54,137 bases of DNA, taken from Gemmatimonadaceae bacterium (lineage in GTDB: Bacteria > Gemmatimonadota > Gemmatimonadetes > Gemmatimonadales > Gemmatimonadaceae). A model generated the notes under the pieces. The model was not told the DNA's origin, ran no database searches, and saw nothing but the letters and a program-made list of their open reading frames with translations. The stretch is from positions 1-54,137 of the forward strand of contig JACMLX010000025.1 of assembly GCA_014379355.1 (NCBI GenBank), in the 5' to 3' direction. The position numbers and the translations under genes were made by a program. Shown here one piece after another: positions 25,927 to 35,200 of this stretch (the first letter of the stretch is position 1; each line of letters opens with the position of its first letter).

Positions 25927-27030
25927 ATGAGCGCCACGATGGCGCAGCAGTTGTCGGTCACCGCCGGACTCGATCCCTTCGCCACCACTGCCGTTCCGCG
26001 GTGCCTCGTCGTGGACGACGAACCGCGCCTCCGGCAGATCCTGGTACGCGTGATGCGCGCCGATGGCTTCATCGTGGACGAGGCCAGCAATGGCTTCGAG
26101 GCGATCGCCCGGATGGAAGCCCAACCATCGACGCTGATCCTCACCGACATCGAGATGCCGAAGATGGATGGCTTCTCGCTGCTGCGTGAGCTGCGTTCGC
26201 GATGGCCGGATGCGGCCGTCATGATGATCAGCGGCAATGGTGACGTGCAGACCGCGGTCAGTTGCCTGTCGGTCGGCGCACTCGACTATCTCACCAAGCC
26301 GTTCCATCTCGAGGAAGTCCGTGCCCGCATCACCTCGGTGCTCGAGCGGCGCCGTCTCGTGCTCGAGAACCGCGAATACCAGACCCGGCTCGAGCAGAAG
26401 GTGCAGGCGCAGGCGCGTCGCATCGAACAGCAGTTCCTCGGTGGCGTGCAGGCGCTGGCCGAGGCACTCGAAGCGAAGGATCCCTACACGCATGGTCACA
26501 GCGTCCGGGTGAGTCAATACGCCACCGCAATCGCCAAACGGCTCGACCTGCCTGCCAACGTCGTTCGCGCCGTCACGCTCGGCGGGCGCCTGCACGACAT
26601 CGGCAAGATCGGGGTGCGCGAGGAGATCCTCACCAAGCCGGCGCGCCTGACTCCCGAGGAGTACGCGCACGTCATGACGCACATGACCGTCGGGTGGCGC
26701 ATCCTGTCCGCAATGGTGATCGATCAGCCCGAATTGCTCAACATCGTGCGCTCGCATCATGAGCGCATGGATGGGGCCGGGCTGCCCGATGGCCTGATGG
26801 GCGAGGACATTCCGCTCGAGGCACGTATCGTCTCGGTGGCGGACAGCTTCGATGCGATGACGAGCGGACGGCGCTATCGCGATGACGGCGGGAAGATGCT
26901 GCCGGAGGCGCTCAAGGAATTGAAGCGCTGCGCGGGGACGCAGTTCGATGCGGACTGTGTGACCGCCTTTCTCTCCGCGATCGAGAGCGGTGAGGTGACG
27001 ATCCTGCCACGGACCGACGGGCCGGGTTGA
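25927..27030 (+). CDS. Response regulator with HD-GYP domain (c-di-GMP phosphodiesterase type)
   Basis: 367 residues from ATG at 25927. Residues about 28-145 form a CheY-like receiver (VVDDEPRLRQIL, acceptor Asp at about residue 74 in LTDIEMPKMDG, KPF near 125). A coiled-coil linker leads to an HD-GYP domain: HGHSVRVSQYA, GGRLHDIGKIGV, then HHERMDGAGLP and VADSFDAMTSGRRYR. HD-GYP proteins hydrolyse c-di-GMP under receiver control. The eponymous GYP triplet reads GLP, a variant also known in active and inactive members, so activity is probable but unproven. No partner kinase is adjacent. Confidence 0.92.
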   Translation: MSATMAQQLSVTAGLDPFATTAVPRCLVVDDEPRLRQILVRVMRADGFIVDEASNGFEAIARMEAQPSTLILTDIEMPKMDGFSLLRELRSRWPDAAVMMISGNGDVQTAVSCLSVGALDYLTKPFHLEEVRARITSVLERRRLVLENREYQTRLEQKVQAQARRIEQQFLGGVQALAEALEAKDPYTHGHSVRVSQYATAIAKRLDLPANVVRAVTLGGRLHDIGKIGVREEILTKPARLTPEEYAHVMTHMTVGWRILSAMVIDQPELLNIVRSHHERMDGAGLPDGLMGEDIPLEARIVSVADSFDAMTSGRRYRDDGGKMLPEALKELKRCAGTQFDADCVTAFLSAIESGEVTILPRTDGPG

Positions 27031-27036
27031 GCGCGG

Positions 27037-28467
27037 TCACGCCACGATCGTGATGCGATTCGGTTGCTTGTACGACGACAATCGCGCTTCACACCAGGCC
27101 TTCACGGCGGCTTCGTCCACCGCGCCGTGCACCGTGACGTCGATCTCGTGTTCCTTCGTCGGTTCCGGCACGCCCGTGACTTCGACGCGTGAGACCCCCG
27201 GCATCGCCCCGATCACCCGAATCAGTTCCGCGGGATAGATGTTGAAACCGTTGCGCGTGAACATCGACTTGATCAGGCCCTCGAACGTGACGTAGCCATC
27301 GGCGTCGATGTTGCCGCGGTCACCCGTGTGCAGCCAGCCGTCCATCCGCGGCAGGCCGCGCTCATTTCCCGACACGTAGCCGGGCCCGACGAACGGCCCG
27401 CGCACGCAGATCTCCCCGCTTGCACCGACCGGCAGCTCGGCGTTGGTCACGTTGTCGCGAATCGTCACCTCGGCGCCCGGATACGCAACGCCGAGTGTGC
27501 CGTGCCGGTTGGGCAGGTCGACTCGATTGAACAGTGCGACGGGCCCGGCTTCGGTGAGCCCGTACCCCTGCCGCAGCGCGCAACCGGTCGCCGTTTCCCA
27601 TTTCCGCTGCACCCACACCGGCAGTGCCGCACCACCACAGATGCACACGCGCAGCGCCGGCACGTCGATCGTGCCCCCGCGTCGCTCGATCGCCGTCAGC
27701 ATGCCGATGAATACCGCCGGCACACCGACGAACATCGTCACACCACCCTCCACCAGCGCATCCACGGCCTTCATCGGATTGAAACGCGCCATCGTCGTCA
27801 CGCGAGCGCCTGCGAGCATCGGCGCGGTCAGCGTCACGGTCATGCCGAACAGATGACTGTACGGGAGCACCGCCAGGACGTGGTCGTTCGCCGTGATACC
27901 CGCCGCCTCGATCGTGGCGCGTGCATTGGCAAGCAGGTTGTGGTGCGTGAGCAGTGCGCCGAGCGCGCTGCCTTCCATCGCCGATGTATAGACGACGGCC
28001 GCTTCGTCGTCGCTGCCGTCGTCGTCCACCTCGCCTGCCAGGTCGAGGCCGAAGTGTGAGCCGGTGTCGATCGTGCTCACGGCACCGTCGACGAGGACCG
28101 CCGCGTGCTGCGGTGCGTCGTCGAGCAACACCTTCGGTACCGCGGACGGCAGATGATCAGCGAGTGCCGCCAGCGTGAACACCGCCCCGACATTCGCATC
28201 GTTCAGCTGGTACGCGAGTTCATCCGCCGAGGCGAGTGGATTGAGCAGCACGGCACCGCGTCCGTCACTGGCTGCGAGCGCGACCAGGAACGCGGGACTC
28301 GTCGGAAGCAGGAGTGCTGCCCGCCTGCCGTACAGCGCGCGCGCGAGCGGTGCCGAGCGCTGGAGCAATGTGAGTCCAGCTGACACTAATTGTGTCGCTG
28401 CTGTGTCGTCGAGTGACCCACCGTGCGCAGCCATGGCAAGCGGAAGCACGTTCAGTGGATTGCTCAT
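27037..28467 (-). CDS. Acyl-CoA synthetase-like AMP-binding protein, probably defective
   Basis: 476 residues, short for the family (500-560). Adenylate-former features remain: PYSHLFGMTVTL, YGLTEAGPVALFN, GEICVRGPFVGPGY, WLHTGDRGNIDADGYV and NGFNIYPAELI. The phosphate-binding loop, normally TSGTTGxPKG, reads YTSAMEGSALGALLTH, losing its Thr/Gly/Lys pattern. The protein also ends at YKQPNRITIVA, before the GK motif that carries the C-terminal catalytic lysine. The gene is otherwise intact and ends 6 bases from the convergent HD-GYP stop. Whether it binds ATP or acyl groups is unknown. Confidence 0.85.
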   Translation of the reverse strand: MSNPLNVLPLAMAAHGGSLDDTAATQLVSAGLTLLQRSAPLARALYGRRAALLLPTSPAFLVALAASDGRGAVLLNPLASADELAYQLNDANVGAVFTLAALADHLPSAVPKVLLDDAPQHAAVLVDGAVSTIDTGSHFGLDLAGEVDDDGSDDEAAVVYTSAMEGSALGALLTHHNLLANARATIEAAGITANDHVLAVLPYSHLFGMTVTLTAPMLAGARVTTMARFNPMKAVDALVEGGVTMFVGVPAVFIGMLTAIERRGGTIDVPALRVCICGGAALPVWVQRKWETATGCALRQGYGLTEAGPVALFNRVDLPNRHGTLGVAYPGAEVTIRDNVTNAELPVGASGEICVRGPFVGPGYVSGNERGLPRMDGWLHTGDRGNIDADGYVTFEGLIKSMFTRNGFNIYPAELIRVIGAMPGVSRVEVTGVPEPTKEHEIDVTVHGAVDEAAVKAWCEARLSSYKQPNRITIVA

Positions 28468-28521
28468 GCGTCGGTTCTCTGCGAAGTTTCAGCGGCAATA
28501 TCCGGATACCGGCGCGGAACC

Positions 28522-28687
28522 TAAGTGTAGTGTCGCCGAAGTCTCTTGGCAGTCGAGCGTGTCTTTCGCCCCCAGCCCGCGTTGCAACTCCTCGCGATAC
28601 CGCTGGTATCGCTGCGGGTTGCGCCTTGGCTGGGGCCGAAATCCATCGCTCGCCTGTGGCCAAGGAACTTCGGCGACACTACACTAG
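28522..28687. repeat. Palindromic element upstream of glmM (copy E)
   Basis: Imperfect palindrome of about 166 bases with arms of about 80. Outer ends GTGTAGTGTCGCCGAAGT (28525-28542) and ACTTCGGCGACACTACAC (28667-28684) are exact complements; TCTTGGC/GCCAAGG and CCCCAGCC/GGCTGGGG pairs follow inward, and the centre is CGATACC-GCT-GGTATCG (28595-28611). It lies between the divergent acyl-CoA synthetase-like gene and glmM, is non-coding, and resembles a hairpin-forming non-autonomous element. It is unrelated in sequence to copies A-D as far as I can see. Confidence 0.8.
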
Positions 28688-28695
28688 CGTACCGT

Positions 28696-28731
28696 GACGC
28701 GTCACAGGACACGGGCGTCCTGAGACGCGTC
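28696..28731. other. Short stem-loop in the glmM upstream region
   Basis: GACGCGTC-A-CAGGAC, a six-base loop, then GTCCTG-A-GACGCGTC forms a 15-position stem with one A/A mismatch. Each GACGCGTC is itself a palindrome, so the site could equally be a pair of protein-binding sites. It is about 115 bases before the proposed glmM start and directly follows the copy E palindrome. The rest of 28732-28845 shows nothing definite. Confidence 0.4.
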
Positions 28732-28845
28732 GAGCGTGCAGAAACGGATGTTCGTCGCGGGCTGGTGCTGATCGATGTCGTCCATCGGTATCGGTTGCAG
28801 CGGGAGATCGTCGCGGGAGTCAGGATTCACCCACCTGTGAGCTCA

Positions 28846-30231
28846 ATGTCGTCCTTTGAAGGTTTGATGGTGTCCGTCTCCGGTGTCCGTGGCCGGGTCG
28901 GTGCAGGACTGACCCCGGAAGTGGTCGCCACCTATGCCGCCGGGTTCGGCGCATGGGCCAGCGGCCGAACGCCCGGACGCCCGATCGTCGTCGGCCGCGA
29001 CAGCCGGGTGTCAGGGCCACTCTTCCATCGCGTGGTGCTGTCGGCGCTCGAGTCGGTGGGCTGCGAGGTGATCGATATCGGGGTGGTGCCGACGCCCAGC
29101 GTCCAGCTGGCGGTGGAGTACCATCACGCGGCTGGCGGGCTTGCGATCACGGCCAGCCACAACCCCGTGGAGTGGAACGCCCTCAAGTTCATCGGGTCAT
29201 CGGGCCTCTTTCTCGACCAGGCCGACAGCCTCGAGTTCCGCGCCGCGACGGATGCGGGTTTCGCGCGCGCGAAGTGGGACGCGCTCGGTTCGACGACGTA
29301 TGATCCCGACGCGATCGCTCGACACCTGGAGCTCATCCTCGCGCTCAGGTACGTGGATGTCTCGGCGCTCCGTGCCCGCAAGCTGAAGGTGGCGCTGGAT
29401 TGCGTGCGCGGCGCCGGCTGGCCGATCATGCGTCAGCTGCTCGAGGCGTTGGGCTGCGAGGTGAGCGCGATTCACACCGAGAGCGATGGCCGATTCCCGC
29501 ACGCGCCGGAGCCGATTCCCGAAAATCTTGGCGACCTCAGCACGCTGGTCCGGAACACGGGTGCGGACATCGGCCTTGCCGTGGACCCCGATGTGGACCG
29601 GCTTGCGATCGTGGACGAGCTCGGCAACGCGATCGGCGAAGATTATACGCTCGCCTTCGCCGCAGCCCTCGTTTTGCGAAAGGCGCCGGGTGTCGTGGTC
29701 ACGAATCTGTCGACCAGTCGCGTGGTCGAGGACGCTGCGATCGCAGCCGGTCAGCGGTGTGTGCGAGCGCCGGTCGGCGAGGCCAACGTCGTGTCCGCTA
29801 TGGAGGCCGAACACGCGGTCATCGGTGGCGAAGGCAACGGTGGTGTGATCCTGCCGGACCTCCATCTCGGGCGCGACGCACCCGCGGGCGCCGCGCTGGT
29901 GCTGCAATTGCTATGTGAGACGGGCATGACGCCGTCGCAGCTCAAGGCGGCGGCACCGCAGTACGAGATTGTGAAGGACAAGCTGGATCGCCCGGACGCG
30001 CCCCTCGGGGAGGTGTACGCGGCGCTCCGCTCCGCCTTTCCTGATGCCGTCGTCGACATGCAGGACGGTTTGCGGCTGTCGTGGCCTGATCGCTGGGTGC
30101 ACGTCCGGCCCTCGGGTACGGAGCCGATCGTGCGGGTGATCGCTGAAGCGCCGACACTCGCCGGGGCGGAAGCCCTGGTGGCGCAGTCGCGCGAACCGCT
30201 GGACGAGCTCGTGCGCGCCTCTGCGCGCTGA
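28846..30231 (+). CDS. glmM: Phosphoglucosamine mutase-type phosphohexomutase
   Basis: 461 residues from ATG at 28846; an ATG at 28867 (MVSVSGVRGRVG) preceded by GAAGG is an equal alternative. The frame is open upstream but runs through the palindrome. Key sites: VSGVRGRVG, the phospho-serine loop TASHNPVEWN (Ser about residue 104), metal-binding DPDVDR (about 247), sugar-binding GGEGNGG and phosphate-binding RPSGTEP. The family converts glucosamine-6-phosphate to glucosamine-1-phosphate (GlmM) or acts on glucose/mannose phosphates. The glmS gene 37 bases downstream favours GlmM, feeding UDP-GlcNAc for peptidoglycan and LPS. Confidence 0.85.
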   Translation: MSSFEGLMVSVSGVRGRVGAGLTPEVVATYAAGFGAWASGRTPGRPIVVGRDSRVSGPLFHRVVLSALESVGCEVIDIGVVPTPSVQLAVEYHHAAGGLAITASHNPVEWNALKFIGSSGLFLDQADSLEFRAATDAGFARAKWDALGSTTYDPDAIARHLELILALRYVDVSALRARKLKVALDCVRGAGWPIMRQLLEALGCEVSAIHTESDGRFPHAPEPIPENLGDLSTLVRNTGADIGLAVDPDVDRLAIVDELGNAIGEDYTLAFAAALVLRKAPGVVVTNLSTSRVVEDAAIAAGQRCVRAPVGEANVVSAMEAEHAVIGGEGNGGVILPDLHLGRDAPAGAALVLQLLCETGMTPSQLKAAAPQYEIVKDKLDRPDAPLGEVYAALRSAFPDAVVDMQDGLRLSWPDRWVHVRPSGTEPIVRVIAEAPTLAGAEALVAQSREPLDELVRASAR

Positions 30232-30268
30232 GCGCTGGACTTAAAGTTTTTCGGGAAGGATTGAACTC

Positions 30269-32095
30269 ATGTGCGGAATCGTCGGGTACGTCGGAAACAG
30301 GGAATCGACCCCGTTGTTGCTCGAAGGGCTGCGTCGCCTCGAATACCGAGGCTACGACTCCGCGGGGGTCGCGACGATGAACGGCAATGGTGTCGAGATG
30401 CGTCGCGCGGCCGGCAAGATCGCGAAGCTGGAGCAGGCGATCGCCGACCGTCCCACGCACGGGTCCGTCGGTATCGCACACACCCGCTGGGCGACCCACG
30501 GGCCGCCGACCGAGAAGAATGCGCATCCGCACATGGATGAAGCGAAGACGATCGCGGTCGTGCACAACGGCATCATCGAGAATTCGTCATCGCTCAAGAA
30601 GTCGCTCGAGGCGCGCGGACATGTGTTCGCGTCCGATACGGACACCGAAGTGCTCTCGCACCTGATCGAGGAACTGTTCCACGGCAGCCTCGAGGACGCC
30701 GTGGTGCAGGCACTCAAGCGTGTCGAGGGCACCTATGGCATCGCCGTCATCTCGAGTCGCGACAAGGACAAGATCGTGGCGGCGCGCAAGGGCAGCCCAC
30801 TGCTGATCGGTGTCGGCAAGGACGAGTGGTTCGTGGCCAGCGACGTGTCGGCGATCCTCGCGCACACGCGTGACGTCGTCTACCTGGAAGACGGCGACGT
30901 GGCCGTGCTCACGCGCTCAGGTTTCCGTGTGATCGACCATTCGCAGAGCACCGTGACCAAGGTCATCACGCAGATCGACTGGGATCTCGACCAGATCGAA
31001 CGCGGTGGGTACGCGCACTTCATGCTCAAGGAGATCTTCGAGCAGCCGGTGACGGTCGAGAACACGATGCGTGGCCGCATGCTGCAGGAAGAAGGCACCG
31101 CGAAGCTCGGCGGCTTGAACCTGACGGACGAGCAGCTGCTCAGGATCGACAACATCATCATCACCGCCTGTGGCACATCCTGGCACTCGGCGCTGATCGG
31201 CGAACAGCTGCTGGAGGAATTCGCACGGATTCCAGTGGAAGTCGAATACGCGTCCGAGTTCCGCTACAAGAATCCGATCGTCTCGGATCGCACGTTGTGC
31301 ATCGTGATCTCGCAGTCGGGCGAGACGGCCGATACGCTCGCCGCCCTGCGCGAAGCGAAGTCGCGCGGTGCCAAGACCCTCGGCCTCGTGAACGTCGTCG
31401 GTTCGACGATCGCCCGCGAAGCCGATGGCGGTATCTATCTGCACGCCGGCCCTGAAATCGGCGTCGCGAGCACGAAGGCCTTCACCAGCCAGGTGACGGC
31501 GCTGACGCTGCTGGCGCTCAAGCTCGGTCGCCTGCGCACCATGAGCATCCTGCAGGGTCGCCAGGTCATCGCCGCATTGTCGGCACTGCCGAAGCAGATC
31601 GAGCAGATCCTGGAGCGGGCGGCGGATGTCGAAGCGGTCGCCGAGGAATTCAAGCGCGCGCAGAATTTTCTGTACCTGGGTCGCGGCTACAACTTCCCGA
31701 GTGCCCTCGAGGGCGCACTGAAGCTCAAGGAAATCAGTTACATCCACGCCGAGGGGTATCCGGCGGCGGAAATGAAGCACGGGCCGATCGCGCTGATCGA
31801 TGAGATGATGCCGGTGGTGTTCATCGCGCCGCACGACGCCGTGTTCGACAAGGTCGTGAGCAACGTGCAGGAAGTGAAGGCGCGAAAGGGCACGGTGGTG
31901 GCCATCACGACGCGCGACGAAGAGTCGCTCGAGGGCCTGCTCGACTACGAGTTCCGGATCCCCGAGACGATGGACATGCTGACACCGATCCTCGCCAGCG
32001 TACCGCTGCAGCTGCTGGCGTACTACATCGCGGTCAAGCGCGGCTGCAATGTGGATCAGCCGCGGAACCTCGCGAAGAGTGTGACGGTCGAGTGA
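30269..32095 (+). CDS. glmS: Glucosamine-fructose-6-phosphate aminotransferase (isomerising)
   Basis: 608 residues, standard GlmS length. After Met comes the N-terminal nucleophile Cys (CGIVGYVGN) of the glutamine amidotransferase domain, with HTRWATHG and HNGIIEN. Two SIS sugar-isomerase domains follow (ITACGTSWHSALIG, SQSGETADTLAALREAK, and LGRGYNFPSALEGALKLKE). The C-terminal LAKSVTVE is typical. It makes glucosamine-6-phosphate, the substrate of the upstream GlmM. AAGGA sits 8 bases before the ATG. A strong hairpin follows the stop. No glmS ribozyme was seen. Confidence 0.97.
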   Translation: MCGIVGYVGNRESTPLLLEGLRRLEYRGYDSAGVATMNGNGVEMRRAAGKIAKLEQAIADRPTHGSVGIAHTRWATHGPPTEKNAHPHMDEAKTIAVVHNGIIENSSSLKKSLEARGHVFASDTDTEVLSHLIEELFHGSLEDAVVQALKRVEGTYGIAVISSRDKDKIVAARKGSPLLIGVGKDEWFVASDVSAILAHTRDVVYLEDGDVAVLTRSGFRVIDHSQSTVTKVITQIDWDLDQIERGGYAHFMLKEIFEQPVTVENTMRGRMLQEEGTAKLGGLNLTDEQLLRIDNIIITACGTSWHSALIGEQLLEEFARIPVEVEYASEFRYKNPIVSDRTLCIVISQSGETADTLAALREAKSRGAKTLGLVNVVGSTIAREADGGIYLHAGPEIGVASTKAFTSQVTALTLLALKLGRLRTMSILQGRQVIAALSALPKQIEQILERAADVEAVAEEFKRAQNFLYLGRGYNFPSALEGALKLKEISYIHAEGYPAAEMKHGPIALIDEMMPVVFIAPHDAVFDKVVSNVQEVKARKGTVVAITTRDEESLEGLLDYEFRIPETMDMLTPILASVPLQLLAYYIAVKRGCNVDQPRNLAKSVTVE

Positions 32096-32113
32096 TTGAA
32101 GTGTGAAAGGCCT

Positions 32114-32160
32114 AAGCAAGACAGGGATGCCGGCCTCGCGCCGGCATCCCTGTCTTGCTT
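32114..32160 (+). terminator. Hairpin terminator after glmS
   Basis: A perfect 21-bp inverted repeat: 32114-32134 (starts AAGCAAGACAGGG) pairs with 32140-32160 (ends CCCTGTCTTGCTT), loop CTCGC. It begins 18 bases after the glmS stop. A short TT follows rather than a full T-tract, but the A-rich/T-rich outer ends fit a bidirectional intrinsic terminator. Confidence 0.8.
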
Positions 32161-32231
32161 CCGGGCATTGGAACCGCTCGGTGCTCGGCCCGCCCACAAG
32201 ATCCGGCGTTCCGCATCCGACACTCAATCGG

Positions 32232-35200
32232 ATGCTGCGACCGTTGCCCGCCCGAACGACCTGTTGGCCGTCGTGCACGTCGATCGGCGCCGTCGTTCGC
32301 ACGCTCGTGCCCGCGAGTTTGTGCGCGCTGGCGGCGCTGCTGATGGCGACGTCGGTGATCGCGCAGCGCATACAATTCCGTCACCTCAGCATCGATGATG
32401 GACTGCCGAGTTCCCTCGTCAGCGACCTGCTGCAGGATCGACGTGGCTTCATGTGGGTGGGCACGTCGCGAGGTGTGAGTCGCTACGACGGCCATCACTT
32501 CCGCAACTACGCGACTGGCCGCGCTCCTCATGCGCTGCCGATGGGCATGGTGGACCGATTGTACGAGGACAAGGGCGGCACCTTGTGGGTGGTGACGGCT
32601 GCCGGCCTGAGTCGCTACGATCCGAATGTCGATGGTTTCGTCACGCACTCGGCACGAGTCATCACGCGCAGTGCCGCGCGGCCCGCGTCGCACGTTGGCG
32701 ATGTCGCATCACAAGTCTCGGCTCCCCCCGTCGTCACGAGCGTGCTCGAAGATCACTTCGGGCGGCTGCTCGTCGGCACCAGCGTCGGACTGTTTGCGAT
32801 CGATCGCCAGACTGGCGCCGGGCGTGCGGTGCCGGTGACGTCCGGAACGACGGCGCCCGAACGTCCGCATGTGACGGCGCTGTTCGAGGATCACGAGCAG
32901 CAGCTGTGGGTCGGCACACGCACCGGACTGATCGCGGTGGGCAGCGCCGTGAAGGGCATGCCGACACAGTACATCCGTGACATCGTCGAAGATGTCCGCG
33001 GACGCTTGTGGGTGGCGACGATGGATGATGGCGTCGTACGCATCGATGCGCGCACGGGCAGGCAAGCACGCTTTCGACAACAGCGTACCGTGCGCGGGTC
33101 GCTCGCCGGCAATCGCATCACACGACTGCTCGTGGATCGCTCAGCGCGTGGGATGTGGATTGGTGTGGAGAATGCCGGCGTCGATTTTCTCGATTTCGCG
33201 ACCGACTCCATCACGCATCACCGCTTCGATGAAAACGACCCGCTGAGCATCCGCTCCAACTCCATCTGGTCGCTGGCGCAGGACGCGAGCGGGCTGCTCT
33301 GGGTCGGCACATTCTCCGGTGGCATCGACATCGCGATGCGCAACAGCGAGGCGATTCAGCTGTTCCAGCCCGTGAACGGCAATCCGGCGACGTTGAGCTA
33401 TGGTGCGGTACCCGGTTTCGCCGAAGACGACGCCGGTCAGGTCTGGATTGCGACGGACGGTGGCGGGGTCAATCGCTTCGATCCGCGGACGGCGCGCTTC
33501 GATCGCATGACCACGCGCAATTCGGCGCTTCCGGTCGATGCGGTGCTGGCCGTGACTCCCGATCCTGACGGGACACTCTGGTTTGCCACGTGGGGCGGAG
33601 GACTGGCGCATTTCGACCCGCGCACCAGACGCGTCACCACACAGACGCGAGCGAACAGCGACATCCCCGATGATCACCTGTACGAGGTCCTGCTGACGCG
33701 CCACGGTGAGCTCTGGATCGGCACCGATGACGGCACGATTGCGCGTCGCGATCCGCGCACGGGCCGCTTCTCGATGCGCATCCGCGTCGCACCCGCCGGT
33801 TTCGACGCTTCGTCCGTTCTGCAGCTGCGCGAGCTGTCCAACGGCAAGTTCGCCATCGCGCTGCGCAGCGGCGGTCTGGTATTGGTGGACCCGACGACGG
33901 GTGGGATGACCCACGTGCTGCAGGGTGCGACACCGACCATCGGCATCGCCAGCAATCAGGTGCGCGCGCTGTGTGAATCGGAGCCCGGCATATTGTGGGT
34001 CGGCGGCGAGGAGGGGCTCGATCGGCTCGACGTCGCGACTGGAACGCGCACCCATTTCGGTGTCGCCGAGGGACTTGCCAGCGCAAACGTCGAAGGCATC
34101 ACGACCGATGCCCATGGCGCGCTGTGGATCAGCACCGGTCGCGGTATCACGCGACTCGATCCCGTCACGCGCGCGACGCGCACACTCAGTCGGCTGGATG
34201 GTCTGCAGGGCAATGAATTCCTGATGCGCTCCGCGTTTCGCGCGCGCGATGGCACACTCTACTTCGGTGGCAATCAGGGCTTCAACATCATCCGGCCGGA
34301 GCTGCTCCGTGATGATCCGCCGCTGCCGACGGTGACGCTCACCGATCTGCTGCTCTTCAATCGCTCCGTCACACCAGGCACACCGTCCTCGTCGCTGCGG
34401 CAGGTCTTGTGGCGCACGACCGAGCTGCGCCTGTCGCACGCTCAGGAAGTCATCGGGTTCGAATTCGCGGCGCTCGATTTCAGCGCCCCGGAACGCACGC
34501 AGTACGCCTACCGTCTCGACGGCTTCGATACGGACTGGCAGTTCGTCGGCGAGCAGCATATCGCGTCGTACACGAACCTGGCGCCGGGCGAGTATGTCTT
34601 CCGCGTGCGCGCCAGCGCCGGTGGCGGAGTGTGGACGACGCGGGATGCGACGCTGGTGCTGACGATCACACCACCGTTCTGGGCCACCTGGTGGTTTCGC
34701 CTGCTGGCCACGATCATCGCTCTGGCGACGCTGCATTGGTTGTGGCGCTTCCAGCAGCGGCGCCGGCTCGAGGTGGAGCTGAGCAAGAAGGCCCTGCACG
34801 ACTCGCTCACCGGCCTTGGCAATCGCATGCTGTTCGAGAATCGTGCGCACGGCGCGCTGCTGCGCCTGTCGCGCATGCAGGACGTCCTGACGACAGGGCC
34901 CGACAATGCGATCGACAATCCGCGCGTCGCGGTCCTCTTTCTCGACCTGGACAACTTCAAGCTGGTCAACGATTCGTTCGGGCATCATACCGGCGATCAG
35001 CTGCTCAGGGTGGTGGCGGGCCGGTTGCTGAATGCGACGCGCGGCTCGGATACGGTGGCCCGGTTCGGTGGCGATGAATTCGCCGTGCTGCTCGAGAACA
35101 TGGTGTCGTCAGCCGATGCGTACGTGGTGGCCGAGCGCATCACGGCTGCGCTCCGCGCGCCGATTCAGGTGGGCGATACGCTCCACCCACGCGAGGCGCG

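Noticed and set aside
30232-30268. glmS ribozyme upstream of glmS
   Set aside because: Only 37 bases separate glmM and glmS, too few for the ribozyme core.
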